A stretch of 64,000 nucleotides of DNA from Rhinatrema bivittatum (taxonomy: Eukaryota > Chordata > Amphibia > Gymnophiona > Rhinatrematidae), in the NCBI RefSeq assembly GCF_901001135.1, contig NC_042616.1, forward strand, positions 501,742,908 through 501,806,907, in the 5' to 3' direction. Positions 1 to 10,988 of this stretch are shown piece after piece (position 1 is the stretch's first letter; every line of letters starts with the position of its first letter). Below the pieces are notes generated by a model that saw nothing but the letters and a program-made list of their open reading frames with translations, was not told the DNA's origin and ran no database searches. Both the position numbers and the translations under genes were made by a program.

Positions 1-440
1 GAAGGCTCTGACCCAGCATCTTTTTTCTTGAGATGGATACCAGAGATCCTTGGCAGAGTTGCTCAGGACCAGCACATAACGATGGATAGAGCTCATTATG
101 TTTTAGCTGCAGAGCCATTGGACTGACAGCTCATAACCCAGAGCCCGTATTGCACAAGTCCTTTACTTCCAGGAGAAGGACAAGATTCCTAATGCAGCAT
201 TTGCTACTGGCCATGTCCTCTTTCAAAATCAGTCTCCTTTCATCATGACTTCTTTGCTGGTGTCAAAACATTCTTGGCAAAGCTTTGTTTCAGATATGCT
301 GTGCTGCACCCAACCAAGCTGAAAGTGGTTCATGATGGCAAGACTTATCTTCTTCACCGAGTCGAAGGAGACCCAGAGATTTGTCAACAGGTTACAAGCC
401 TCAATAAGGAAAACACAACCAAGCTCTTGCTTCCATTTTC
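1..440 (+). pseudogene. L1-like LINE, ORF1 C-terminal fragment (element A)
   Basis: Broken coding remnant on the + strand, running in from the left edge. The clearest stretch (about 274-410) reads AKLCFRYAVLHPTKLKVVHDG followed by KTYLLHRVEG. This resembles the C-terminal domain of L1/Tx1-type ORF1 proteins, the RNA-binding chaperone that coats LINE RNA. Upstream similarity (about 40-240) is split across frames by stops. A T-rich spacer follows, and ORF2-like coding resumes near 750 in the same orientation, as expected for ORF1-ORF2 order. The family call is from recognition of the protein pattern, not from a search. Not functional. Confidence 0.55.
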
Positions 441-749
441 TTTTTTCCGTGGCTGTTATTTTTTTCAGCTGCAATCTGAATTTTCTCTTTTTTTTTCTCT
501 GTGTGCCTTTAATTAAAGACTTTTTTTCCTTTTTCTTTAATTTCTCCCCATATATTACCTGGGAGAGGGAGCCCTTAAGATAGATATTTGTATGGGTCTT
601 TTATTATTAATGAGGTTAATTTTGTCTCTGTTAAGTGGAGGAGGTAGGAGATGGCATGTCTATGGGCAAGGCATTTCTATTTTTGGTGGGAGAAAAGACA
701 GTAGTACTCCTTTACTGGCAAATTAGGGGGGGGGGGGGGGGGGAGTTGA
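441..749 (+). other. Inter-ORF region of L1-like element A with 18-nt G run
   Basis: T-rich stretch with no coding similarity that I recognise, ending in a run of about 18 G (726-743). It lies between the ORF1-like and ORF2-like parts. The endonuclease domain expected at the start of ORF2 is missing, so a deletion of that part probably lies at or near the G run. This is inference. Confidence 0.35.
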
Positions 750-895
750 TTGATAATTTTAGCTATCATTCACACTTTACTAGGGAAAGAGGAATTTGCG
801 AACTTCATTAAAGAAACTATTGAGGATTTTCAGTTTCATCATAATTCATGGGATTATAGTCCATCTCTTCACTGTAAAACCCTAATAATAGTATT
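750..895 (+). pseudogene. L1-like ORF2 linker fragment (element A)
   Basis: Open stretch reading EFANFIKETIEDFQFHHNSW, which fits the segment between endonuclease and reverse transcriptase in L1 ORF2, where a W-D-x-x-K-x-x-x-R-G pattern normally follows. The reading stops at about 896, where an element in the opposite orientation begins. The same ORF2 appears to continue at about 2526, so this is the left half of an interrupted gene. No start codon is expected here. Weak by itself, but supported by the continuation across the insertion. Confidence 0.45.
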
Positions 896-2525
896 TTTAT
901 TTTTAAATTCTTTATTTATTCAGTTTCCATTACTTTTTTCAAGAAAGAACATCTTGAATTAGAACAAGAAGAGAAGAACAGGAAATTAAAAACAAAAAGC
1001 AAAAGAAAAAGGAAATACACATTCCGTTCTTCGGTTCCAAAAAGTCCACAATTAGGGATCCAATAACTGTTAATAAGAAGGAAAATCACAAGAAAACTAA
1101 GTAACATGAGTAGTGAAATACCATGGGTATACTACATTTATAGGGCACTCAACCTTCTGGAGGAGGGTCAGATTGAGTTAAGTTGTTTCCCTCAGACTGT
1201 AGAACCGGTTTATCACAGAGAAAGATGGTTAATTGAGAAGGATTAAAAAATACATATGAATGACCTTTATATTTAACTGCAACACTTATATGGAAATTTT
1301 AGAACAAAAGAAGCTCCATCTGTAGAGCTCTAGGTCTCAATAAAAGGAATTGTCTCCTTTTCTGTGTTAGCCTAGACATATCTGGATATCCCCTTATATT
1401 TAAATTAAAGAAAATTTCAGTACTGTGCTTGAAGACTAATCTTAAAACATGTTCAAATACAAAAGTTCAAATACAAAAGTGACCACCATTTTGGCCACTT
1501 GTACCAGCACACTGTCCGAAGTCTCCAACAGCTGGGATACATCCATATTAGGGGTTAGAAAATCCATACCCTGGACAATTTCTTGATTATCTTTAATGGA
1601 GTTAAGTAATATGATTTTGAAAATGGAGGTACTGCCGTCTCAGGAACCTTCAGAATTTCCATGAGGTATTTCTGAATCATATCCTTCGCAGACACATGAG
1701 GGAGCTTAGGAAATTTATAAAGCAACAATTCTTCCCACACATTACATTTTCCAAGTTCTCAAGTTTATTTTGCAGTAGTTGGTATTCTTTTTAATTTGCG
1801 ATTCCTGTTTCACTTTCACCATTTCTTTAGAAAGGGATACTTTAGAGCTTTCTAGCAAGATGGCTCTATTTTCAGTACAATTTACTCTATCAACTACTGG
1901 ATTAAATTGCATAGTCATAGAATATTCCAAATTCACTATTGCCTACCAAATAGAATCCAAAGTAATTAATTTAGGTCTTACCAGGGTAGGCACTGATAAT
2001 TTACACAGTGGTCTTGAGGCTGGGGTAGAAACATACCCAGCCTGATTCTGGACCCTATCCTCCTTTGGTGAGCCAGCTGTACCCAGACCAGAGCCTTCTC
2101 CAGCGTCTCCTCCACAGTCTTCGGGGTGTCCTGACCCCACACGGACTTGCAGGGTGTCAGCATCTTCAGCATACGTCCCCTCCAATGGCTCGTCTCGATC
2201 TCTGGAAGTAGATGGGTTTGCCAGTGGAGCCCTAAAGATCGAGGACAAAGATATTGATAGGTCCCAAGGAGAGGCCAGTAACTCCACTCCAGCCTCTTCC
2301 CTCACAGACAATACAGCCGATCGACTCCTGTGTTGGATGTGGGCGTTCATAGAGCCCAAAACAGGGGTATCCGAGGGGACTGCAGGGTAAGTCCTCTCCT
2401 TAGCCCTTCATTTCCGAGCAGAGTGAGGCATTAACAAAGGCAAAAAACCTTCAAAATGAAGAAAAGAGGATGCCGATGCTCCCGTACACTACTCAATAGC
2501 AGCCATCTTGGATTCCCTCTCAGCT
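896..2525 (-). mobile_element. L1-like element B (ORF1 only), inserted in element A
   Basis: Reverse-oriented retroposon. Its 5' end is near 2525 and contains AAGATGGCTGC (rc of about 2499-2509), typical of L1 5' regions. Coding similarity follows at 2359-1943 and at 1740-1555, where SAKDMIQKYLMEILKVPE resembles the middle of L1 ORF1. The 3' end near 896 is A-rich with AATAAATAAAG. No ORF2 is visible, so this is either internally deleted or an ORF1-only derivative like mammalian HAL1. A short direct repeat TAATAGT flanks it (left about 889-895, right about 2526-2532), a candidate target-site duplication. Confidence 0.5.
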
Positions 2526-3535
2526 AATAGTCTTTAGGTGTAAAATAATTAACTACTTGTGTCACATCAAAGGAGCTAATCTGGAAGAACAGAGAAATAT
2601 GGATTTTAGAAGCAGAGCTTCTACACAAACAGAATTGTTCTAAAAAATCTTTAACAGGTTAATCCAGGTGAGGGACAGTTTGAAAGCCCTTGAGGTAAAT
2701 AAAATTGAGGCTGCACTGAAATTTACTAAGCAGGATTACTATGAACATGGTAACAAAATGGGCCCCTTGCTGTCCCAAGATGTAAGAGAAAGAACTCAGA
2801 ATACTATTGTACATTCATTTTCAGACAAAAAAGATGAATCTGTTAGTCAAACTGCTGAGCTGGGAGTTCTATTTTTAACTCCCTTTCAGAATTATACAAT
2901 ACAAGGAATAGCAGTGAGAATACAATCAGATCTTTCCTGGATAAGTGTAAACTCCCCTATATGCCAGAGGACATAGTCTCTAGACTGAAAGGCCTGGAGA
3001 TTTAGAGAGTTATTAATAGTTTTCCATCTGGTAAAAGTCCAGGCCCAGATGAGTTTCATTTAGATCTATATAAAAAGTACTTGTTAGATTTTTGCCATTA
3101 CTTCAGGAAGTTTTTAACCACTTACAGACTTCTCCATCCTCTTCCTGCGGACTGACAGATGCCACTATAATTAATTCTCATTCACAAAAAAACAAAGATG
3201 AAATGGATGTTAACCCATATTGTCCAATATCCATTGATATTAAAATACCGGTACAGACTTTGTAACGAAGGATGGATAACCTCATGCCTTTATTATACAT
3301 TTTATTTATTTATTTATTTAAAATCTTTTCTATACCGTCGTTTAGTAAAGCACCATCACAACGGTTTACAATGAGGCACGTAAATATATATTTGGTTGAA
3401 CTCTTACTAACAATGTACATCCAGATCAGGCTGGATTTATCAAAGGTAGACTTGCAGTTAGCAATATGTGTGGGCTTCTTAATATTATGCACATTGCTAA
3501 AAGTCACACAAGGTCAAGAGCGGTGATATTGCTAG
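2526..3535 (+). pseudogene. L1-like ORF2 reverse transcriptase fragment (element A)
   Basis: Right half of the interrupted ORF2. The open stretch at 2668-2976 includes VNKIEAALKFTKQDYYEHGN, like the L1 linker just before the RT domain. Then SGKSPGPDEFHLDLYKKY (about 3025-3080) matches the RT motif S-G-K-S-P-G-P-D. At about 3417-3535 another frame has QAGFIKGRLAVSN, the conserved G-F-I-x-G-R motif. Stops and frame changes break it, and the catalytic Y-x-D-D region is absent because the element ends near 3535. An L2-type tail interrupts it at about 3293-3410. Dead copy. Confidence 0.7.
3293..3410 (-). mobile_element. Short L2-like LINE 3' tail inserted in L1-like RT
   Basis: The sequence has (TTTA)n at its left end followed by a stretch that matches other copies in this window (14383, 56619): TATTTA repeats, 'ataccg', then 'acggtttacaatgagg'. 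Read on the minus strand it ends in an AAATAAATAAA tail. It splits the L1-like reverse transcriptase between the Y-K-I-like and G-F-I-K-G-R regions. It is only about 115 bp, so a strongly 5'-truncated copy. Confidence 0.5.
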
Positions 3536-4300
3536 TTGTGAAACCCACAAAAAGTTGGGGGCTCCAAAAATGCCAAAAACCTAGAATGCAAGAAAATAGG
3601 GCCAAAAAGTAGCAGTGGCTGCATATGGAACAATGAGTTCCAAATAGATCTGTATGTAGATGATTGGGACATGATATGGAATGCAGCTTGTTCAATCTCC
3701 ATGTGCTGTGGATGGGTTGAGCTGATGATGCGACTGCTGCATTGAATATACAAATATATGTGCTTCTCTGCACGGTTCTCTAAGGTGACTTCGCCCCTGT
3801 GCTAGAGGGAATGTGGGATGCCCGGAATACATTTACATGCTTGATGGTCATGCCCTGAGGTACAGGAAGTCTGGGGTGATACTGAAAACAAGATTTAAAA
3901 AAAAAAAAAATCTAAATGTATATATCCTTAACACCCACCATTTTATTTTTCTGAGATACTATAAGAATGTAAAGGGACATGAAGCTTCTTAATTATGTAA
4001 TCCATGAAGCTAGATTTACCATTGCTATATTATGGAAAGAAGCATCCAATATTTCAAGAAAATCAGGTTTTTGAAATTGCATTAACTGAGAAATTACTTT
4101 CATCCTCAGTGAGAGGTTGTGGTAAATAATAAATATTGGTCTTATTTTAATAGTGGATTCAGACAGATACGAGGATCAACCACTTAGAAAGGACTGAAAC
4201 ATTGTATAGAAATGTACTGTATTAGGGATCATTTCCTAACTCAAGTTGCACTTTTCCTGTCTTCTGTGTTGCTGTCAAGTTAAATAACCATTTTTTTTTA
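3536..4300. other. No gene seen; AT-rich ancient DNA
   Basis: Contains an A run at 3895-3910 and scattered AT-rich sequence. No open frame here has family features that I recognise. Confidence 0.5.
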
Positions 4301-4304
4301 ATTG

Positions 4305-4740
4305 GAAAGATGCCTATGAGCTCTCCTCAAATATCTGTAGCCTCCCTAAATCTCTCTGCCTTATCCTACAGCATGCCTGGTCTCAGCGCGTCGGCATTGA
4401 TGGACTCCCATCCTGCTGCTCAAGCTGAGGCCACTGAAGCAGCTGGACGGCTGGGGTCGCATTCCACATTCAGCACAGTGGGAGGGAACCTGAGCCTTTA
4501 GGCTCAGGCTGTTATCCAGATTCAAAGAAACCAGCAGCTATCCTTCTCCCTTCGGTCTCTCAAAGGACTCCATATACCGAAGGACAAAGACATTTCAAGA
4601 GCAGCACAGGAAACAAACTAATCCACAGGCCTGACAGCCAAGTCAGACACAGGCTAGGAAGGAAATACCTGGTCTTAAATTTACATTTCACCCTGAGGTA
4701 ATTATTGCGCTGTCACAGCTCATCCGCCATCTTGGTTTCT
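4305..4740 (-). mobile_element. L1-like 5' region fragment
   Basis: Read on the minus strand, AAGATGGCGGATGAG (about 4735-4721) opens a GC-richer stretch of about 430 bp, like the 5' start of element B near 2505. Open frames here are short and not conserved. I infer a 5' UTR / start-of-ORF1 fragment of an L1-like element. It could also be an unrelated GC-rich remnant. Confidence 0.35.
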
Positions 4741-5124
4741 GTTGGAAGACACTGTATCACCTTCACAAGCTTCTGAAACTAAGAGAGTAAAAGGAATTGT
4801 CTTGTAAATATTGTTCTTTTTCTTTTAAAATCTATGATATTGCTATTTTGACTTCCAGTCTGATGCATGGAATTTTCCCAATATTTTTGCAGTTGTTTTG
4901 AAACTGGTAGAAATGTACCCACAAAATGTTGGGTGAGGCTTTCAAAATGTAAGCCCCCGTGTGAGCTTTGCCTTCACCAACCTCCCCCTTCCATTTTTTG
5001 ATGCAGGTAGAAGTATCCATGTTGCGTTCACTTGCAGTACTTTTACCCACAGAAGGGTTGGGCGGTTTTCAGCGGGACTATTCCCACGGGGGTGTGCACA
5101 TGAAAATAATTAATTTAGCTCTGC

Positions 5125-5245
5125 TTGTCCTTTTTTTCCTTTTTTAACTTGTTTATTCCATTATGTTTTGTTCACCCAAAATAAAATACAAATATGAAAA
5201 AAAAAAAAATTAAAAAAAAAACAAAACAAAACTGTAATACACTAA
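5125..5245 (-). repeat. T-rich retroposon tail-like segment
   Basis: T-rich left end, an 'aaaataaaatacaaatatg' stretch and long A runs at 5198-5220. It looks like the tail of a reverse-oriented LINE, but no coding part is attached. Confidence 0.3.
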
Positions 5246-5769
5246 AATAAAGTGAACTTAGCCGGACAAATGGCATTTACTGTTATACTGTGATAGGGCC
5301 TAAAGAAGAGAGTTTGAAAACCATGGCCGTAGGACCACTTGATCTCCAGCTTTACCCTCACTCCCTTGCAGCTAAGTATCTTCTATCCCATGCCCTCAGG
5401 AGTTCTGTCACTGTTTCTGCTCCCACGGGGAGGCTGATCCATATGGATCTATCACCCTTTCCTTGAAGAAACATTTCCTAATCTTACTCCTCAGTCTGCC
5501 TCCTTTGAGCCTTATATCATCACTCCTTGATGTACAACTTCCTTTCTGCTGAAAAAGATTTGCTTCTTCTGCATTGTTTATTATACTTTTGAGGCATTTT
5601 TAATGTCTGTAACATATACAGAGATGAATTCAGAAATTTTGAGATGAGAGGGACAAATTAGAATAATAGAGGAAGTGGGGGGGTTCCCTCAGTTATTGCT
5701 CTTAGAAATACTAAAAAAACTGTATTCTGAAACTGTTTTCTAAATTAATATTAAACACTGCATCCTTTT

Positions 5770-6060
5770 TTTTTTTTTTAATAATTCTCTCTTTATTAAA
5801 TTTTAGTTTCACCAAAATTAAACAATTTTTTCAAAATATAATAAAGGCAAAGTTGCATACAATCGAAGAAAACAATTATTAGGAAAACATAGAAACAAAC
5901 ATTTGATTGTCACAATACTCTAATAAATGGGCAGCCGTTTAAGTAATAGAAATAAATCTTAATCATACACATTTCACAGAAGAGAAGAGGTTAATTCTTT
6001 ATGTTGGACCTAATTCTGTTACCATAGCTTGTCTCGAATTCTCTACATTTTTATCCCTTA
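5770..6060 (-). repeat. T-rich retroposon 3' end-like segment
   Basis: Begins with a T run (5766-5779) followed by 'ttctctctttattaaattt', then AT-rich DNA. Read on the minus strand it ends AATAAAGAGAGAATTATT then A-rich, like a LINE 3' end. No protein similarity is visible. Low confidence. Confidence 0.3.
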
Positions 6061-6419
6061 AAAAAAGTTTCTAGGTGTGACGGTTCTGAAAAAATAAACA
6101 TTTTGCCTTGAAAATTAATAAAACATCTGTAGGGGAACTTGTGAAGTTCCCCTGCATCCTTTTTTTTTTTAATGGACATCTGCATCTCTGGGAGTGGGGT
6201 TGGGATTGAAAGAGGAGCAGGGAGACCGTGCTTTTCTGGGGATACAGCTCTATTCAACATAGAAAAATACAGGCCCCCATGTAATAAGATGAAGTAAAAA
6301 AAAAATGGGCAGTGAAGTCCAGCACACATTCACTTTACTCACGGGCAAAAACAAAGGAATCAACTCTTGCTATACTAAACTCACATAATCATATGCTAAG
6401 AGCATTGCGAGTTAAAATA

Positions 6420-6860
6420 AAAAAAAAAAACACGCTACCCCAAAAGTGTGCGCACAGACATGCTTAGCTCGGATAAGACAAGGTTTATTCACATAAACTG
6501 TGGTTTGTTGTGCATGTTGTGCATGTTGTGCATAAAACACATCATTTGTGACGAAAACATATTCTCTGCGCGTAAAACATAATTCGTGAGTACAAATCGT
6601 GTTTTATGCTTATAAATCCCAAGTACATACTCCAGGTTCAGCCCCATAGATGTCCCCTAGTCCCAGAAACTTGACTCCACCTTTGACCGGGACCGGTTAA
6701 GCCTACGCACCCTCCCTGCACTGGGGAGTAATAGCTAATGTCTTGCTTCATAAGGGGTTTGCATGAAGGAGCTCTAATTTTTTTGCCCGTTTGTGGACAC
6801 GGTTTAAATCACGAGTAAAGGTGCGCGCACACCACATATTATAACATGTGTGCCCGGCCA
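6420..6860. repeat. Degenerate E-like repeat with TGCATGTTG triplication
   Basis: Has the alternating TG/CG-rich wording ('gtgcgcgcacacc', 'tctgcgcgtaaaac') seen in families D and E, but no clear ends. Inside, a 9-bp unit around 'tgcatgttg' repeats three times at about 6507-6536. No gene. Confidence 0.3.
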
Positions 6861-8869
6861 AACTCCCTTATTACATCACTGCCAAAGTAACCTCTGAGGC
6901 CTAATGCTAACCATACACTGCATTTCAGTGGAGCAACTGGTACAGAATTATTAGAATATGTACACCACCCAATACTAATTTAAAAAGCTTAGGTTTTGTC
7001 AGCAAGCAATTTGTCTTCATCTTAAACTTAAAAAAAAAAAAAGAGCAGTAAGGCACTCCAAGGGAGGAGTTAGCATTTCGAAAAGCACTTTGGGTGTGAT
7101 TTATCAAGGGGCCCCCCTCTTGTTTAGTGTCTAGGAGAAAAATCCAGAATAAATCGTGCTCTTTAATTTATTGGACCTCCCCGAGGGAAGGGATTAGCTG
7201 CCTCTTGTCATATATCATTGCTGGAAAACAACTCCGTCACCTGAATCAAAGAATGCAGGCCACCGTACGGTTCTACTTCAACAGGTGACAAATATCCCCC
7301 CCCTCCCCCCCAGATGACCCTGCTGATATTGTTAATTCTCTTTAATTAGCCTTTTTCCCACACTTTAGGTTTTTTTTGGGTTTTTTTTGCCAGCTGCCCA
7401 ATTAAGTACATTAAAGCATCCCCAGCCTTTAAATGCATGTGCAATAATACAATCTGTCGAAGGGATCATTTAAATATTCTGTAAAAGGGACTTTTATTGC
7501 TTTCGTGTGACTTTACAGTCTAGATATTTTTCTGTTGGAAATAAGAAAGATGCATAGGCAGTCCTAAAGATACCTATCTTTACTGTGTTTCTTGTTAACT
7601 TATTATTTGAACATGGTCAGACATATAATAATCAATACATTACAAGCTTAGGGCCAAATTTACTAAGCATTTCCCTCATAGACGCAGAACAAATAAGGCC
7701 CTTTGTCCTACAAGCCCATCGGTATAACAATGCAGGCACAGATATACAGAAAGATAACAGGCTGAAGGGTTTTTAGAAAGTCCAGCAGAGGTTCCGCATT
7801 TTCTTCACCACCACCACCCAAATCGTTCTGCAAAGGGAGAGATTTAGCTTTGCAGTAATTGCAGTGCTTCCAGCTCGGCTTTTCCCTTGTAGAGAACCTT
7901 GCTTCATTTTTCCCGTGCAGGGCAATCGGCTACCTGGCAGCATTGCATGAAATGGGAAACCCAATTTTTGTTACAGGAAGGAAGAGAAAGATCTGCCCAT
8001 ATGCTGAGCAGGCAGAACTGGCAATTCAGTGCTACTCCCGCCCTACGCACACGTGCATGTCCTGCCTCCGCCTGATGCCAGAGGCGTGGAACATCAGGGC
8101 CCCCACACTCTCACCAGCACGGCAGACTGGGCTAGCTTTACTCTTTTGTCCTGGCCAGATGTAATCAATTCCACATTTTAAAGAAAACATTTTTTTCTTT
8201 GTCGCATCCATTTATAAGTTCAACCTATTGAAAAGGCTTCTGGACACATTGTATGTTAAGCATTCCTGTCCACAAAGCTGCATCGAACTACTGTGTTGTA
8301 AATCTTGTTTTACGGTCAAAGAAAAAAATATTACATATCATTTACTTGATGCAAACTAAAACCAAAATAATAAGAATAAGCAAGGCTAGATTTCCTTACA
8401 TTCGGTTGTCAGGGGGATCTGGTGTGCACATTTTGTAACATAAAGCTCACCAATGTATTCTGTGTGTTGTCATAAAGCTTTTGCTCTCAACCTCCCCTCC
8501 GCGAGCCTTCTTTTGCTGCCACAGCCCTCGCCTTCCACACACCCTTGTGCTGTGTCAGTTCCGTGGGCTACTGTGGCCTCTCTTTCAGTGTAAGTTCTTT
8601 ATAGCAGAGGCTGCAGTGCACTAGCAACTGTACCGGGCCTGTGAGATCTGGAAAGCTCATACAATTATTGGTTCTAGAAAAGTCATCAATTTACAACCCG
8701 CCCAGGTTACAGAGGGATAATTCTCTCGCTCCTCTGTGTAGCATCCTTTCTATACCCTCCGCCTTTTTGCTGCGGTGGCCTTCTTATCCCCTCTGCTTTT
8801 TGGCCATTGACGTTCATCATGCTGTAATGTAGCTTTATGTGCTCCATGTCAAGGCAATTCCATAGCAAC
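6861..8869. other. No gene seen in this stretch
   Basis: Unique-looking AT-rich DNA with short T and C runs (7300-7315, 7370-7390). The short open frames have no family features and normal stop density. A stretch near 7651-7676 ('gggccaaatttactaag') resembles the end of the small element at 33353. Confidence 0.45.
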
Positions 8870-9100
8870 CTTTATTTGATTTATATTCTGCCTTTCAGCC
8901 GCTTCAAAGCTGATTCCATTCAGGTACTGTAGGTATTTCCCTGGCCCCAGAGGGTGCACCGTCTACGGGCTTGATTTACTATCTCCCATTCTGAGTCTAC
9001 GTGAAGGGGGACTTGCCCAAGGTCACAGGGTACGGCACTGGGAGCTGAACTCTGGCTTCCCTGCTTTACGGTCTGCTGCCCTAACCTCTAGGCTCAGAGG
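8870..9100 (-). mobile_element. tRNA-derived MIR/CORE-like SINE or L2-like 3' end
   Basis: Read on the minus strand, the head is tRNA-like ('cctagaggttagggcag', about 9090), followed by 'tgtgaccttgggcaag', the hallmark of MIR/CORE-type SINEs. It then runs to a LINE-like 3' part ending in 'aatataaatcaaataaa' (about 8871). The 3' part 'caggtactgtaggtatttcc' also occurs at about 22313. The head would act as an RNA polymerase III promoter; mobilisation would be by an L2-type LINE. An old copy. Confidence 0.6.
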
Positions 9101-9173
9101 TTATTATGGAGTCAGGTCATAAATTTGTTTTCCATGCAGAAGTAAAGTCACACTCTCCTACAGGTGGAGGCCT

Positions 9174-9174
<1 letters not shown>

Positions 9175-9205
<31 letters not shown>

Positions 9206-9220
9206 CGGGGGTGGGGGGAA
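9175..9220 (+). repeat. Poly(G) tract of about 40 nt
   Basis: Nearly uninterrupted G run with one C and one T near its right side. It can form G-quadruplex structure. Its exact length is likely to be unreliable in assembly. The proline-rich or glycine-rich open frames across it are artefacts. Confidence 0.9.
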
Positions 9221-10129
9221 GGGAGTCTGCTCTCTCCAGTACATGGAGAATGAAGTGCAGAACGGGAGGATGCGCCTGCATGAATCTCCAGGGTGGATAA
9301 CACATCATAGGCGATGGCGGAAAAAGACCAAGTGGGCCCATACGATCTGCCTGGTTATTCCTGTTCGCACCGCTAAAGATAATATATCCCAGCTGCCAGC
9401 GAGCGGTATGCATGACCGCTCAAAAGATATCTCTAAATCCAGGATCAGTCTCTGTCATCTTACTCATTTGTACTCTACTGGCTGAGGCAGATGAGCATAG
9501 CAGATTTAATTTTCAACCAGCACCCATCTACTCCCATGTCTAGTCACAAAACTTTGTAACAGGCCTCTGAATAGCTACCGATACCAAATGTGGTCCTTGC
9601 CCTAACAGCTGCCCTCCTAGCCAGTTAGAAAGCCTACATTTCCGTTAGGACTTCCTAGTTATCACTGCGCTTGCAGCCTGCCAGACAGACCCAGCCGTCT
9701 GGTTGCCTGTGTTTCCACTAGAACTTTTAGCATTTCATGTTACCCACTTGCCATTCATTCTGGCAGCCCCAGCGTTTGCTACTGATTCATTCAAGTGCAG
9801 CCAGGCCAGGGCGTTGTAAGCTACGGGCACACAGGGTTCCAGTGCTCTAAATCTCTTCCTCAGTGCCCTGAGTCCTAATTTCCTTCCGAAGCTTTAATGT
9901 TTTCAATGCAGCGTCTGTTGCCACTGTTTTTGTTTGATTCCTTTCACTTCCCTCCTCCTTGCCCATGTGATGCTTGTAACCGGCTGCTTCTCCTTCAGCT
10001 GTGCCGGCACCTTGTCTCTTCCTTCATGCCCTGGTGAGTCAGTGAAAAGATGTTTGACAGGGCCGGAGATAGCTTTCTAGCTATACTTTACTCTCCATTG
10101 CCTCAGGTACAAAAACTTAGATTGTAAGC
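9221..10129. other. No gene seen in this stretch
   Basis: Mixed-composition DNA without family similarity or repeat structure that I recognise. Confidence 0.4.
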
Positions 10130-10235
10130 CCTCTGGGGATAGAGAAATTTAAACCGATGTGATATCTCAATTGAGATCAAATGTCAGTATATAAATAAAT
10201 AAATTCCCCCCCCCCCCCCCACAAAAAAAAAAAAA
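10130..10235 (+). repeat. L2-like LINE 3' tail plus C and A homopolymers
   Basis: 'attgtaagccctctgggga' at about 10110, then 'tatataaataaataaa' at about 10187, is the usual 3' end wording of L2-type LINEs on the + strand. It is followed by C18 and A14 runs (10205-10235). Confidence 0.5.
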
Positions 10236-10804
10236 ATTTAAATATTTCAAAAGAGTAGAATTATCAAACTACACTCAAGAATTAAAACTAATTAAGGATT
10301 AAAAAAAAAATCTCCTGTTCTCCATACCTGTGATCTTCTGATTTCCAGTCACTCTGAGACTCTCATGGTGAGGTGGGGACACCCAAATTTTATCTTCTCT
10401 CTCACACACATGCACAATAACACATTCATTCTCTGACACAGGCCCTAGACAAAACATCAGCCATTCACCCCCTGCCAACTCAATCCTAGAGTCTTTGCTC
10501 TTTCCTCCACAGGCATCCTCACCTCATCTCATCACCCAGTCCTTACTTTTACCCTCTCTCTATTCCCTACGTTACTGCTCTCCCACCAGCTCCAGTTACA
10601 AAATGGCACTGTCCTGTACTCAGATGTTTTACCACCATAAAGCAATCTGGCCATAAAGTAAGGTATTGTTTTATGGCTATAAAACAACTTGGCACCACAT
10701 ATCCCTGAGATCAGCACCATTTTTAAATCAGAACCGGTGAGGCAGGGCCAACTGGGGATCACTTCTGCTCTTTCATCTTTGGAGAGCCTGTGGAAGAATT
10801 AAGA

Positions 10805-10985
10805 GGTGAATTTTAAAAAACCACACCAAATTCGGGAGATATGCACAGAAGTTGGTCTGGTGTGTGCCACATGGATTTCAAAAGGCGCACACAAACGCAT
10901 ATATTATAATATGGCTGCATCTCTGCATGCAAGCTGGCGTGTGCGCATACATGTCCACCCGCGCGGCTGTTTCAAAGTTACCGTC
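10805..10985 (+). repeat. Family E hairpin-rich repeat, short copy
   Basis: Opens 'aggtgaattttaaaa' and closes 'tttcaaagttaccgtc', the same ends as the longer copy at 24072-24706. Internally it has 'tataatatggctgcatctct', shared with the copy at 12526-12680. Its right end abuts family D element D1. No coding content. Confidence 0.55.
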
Positions 10986-10988
10986 ATT

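Noticed and set aside
2008..2390. Plus-strand serine-rich open frame at 2154-2390
   Set aside because: It is the shadow of the minus-strand L1-like ORF1.
8990..9100. Possible tRNA gene from box-like words
   Set aside because: Only a decayed SINE head; no cloverleaf can be drawn and the MIR-like body follows.
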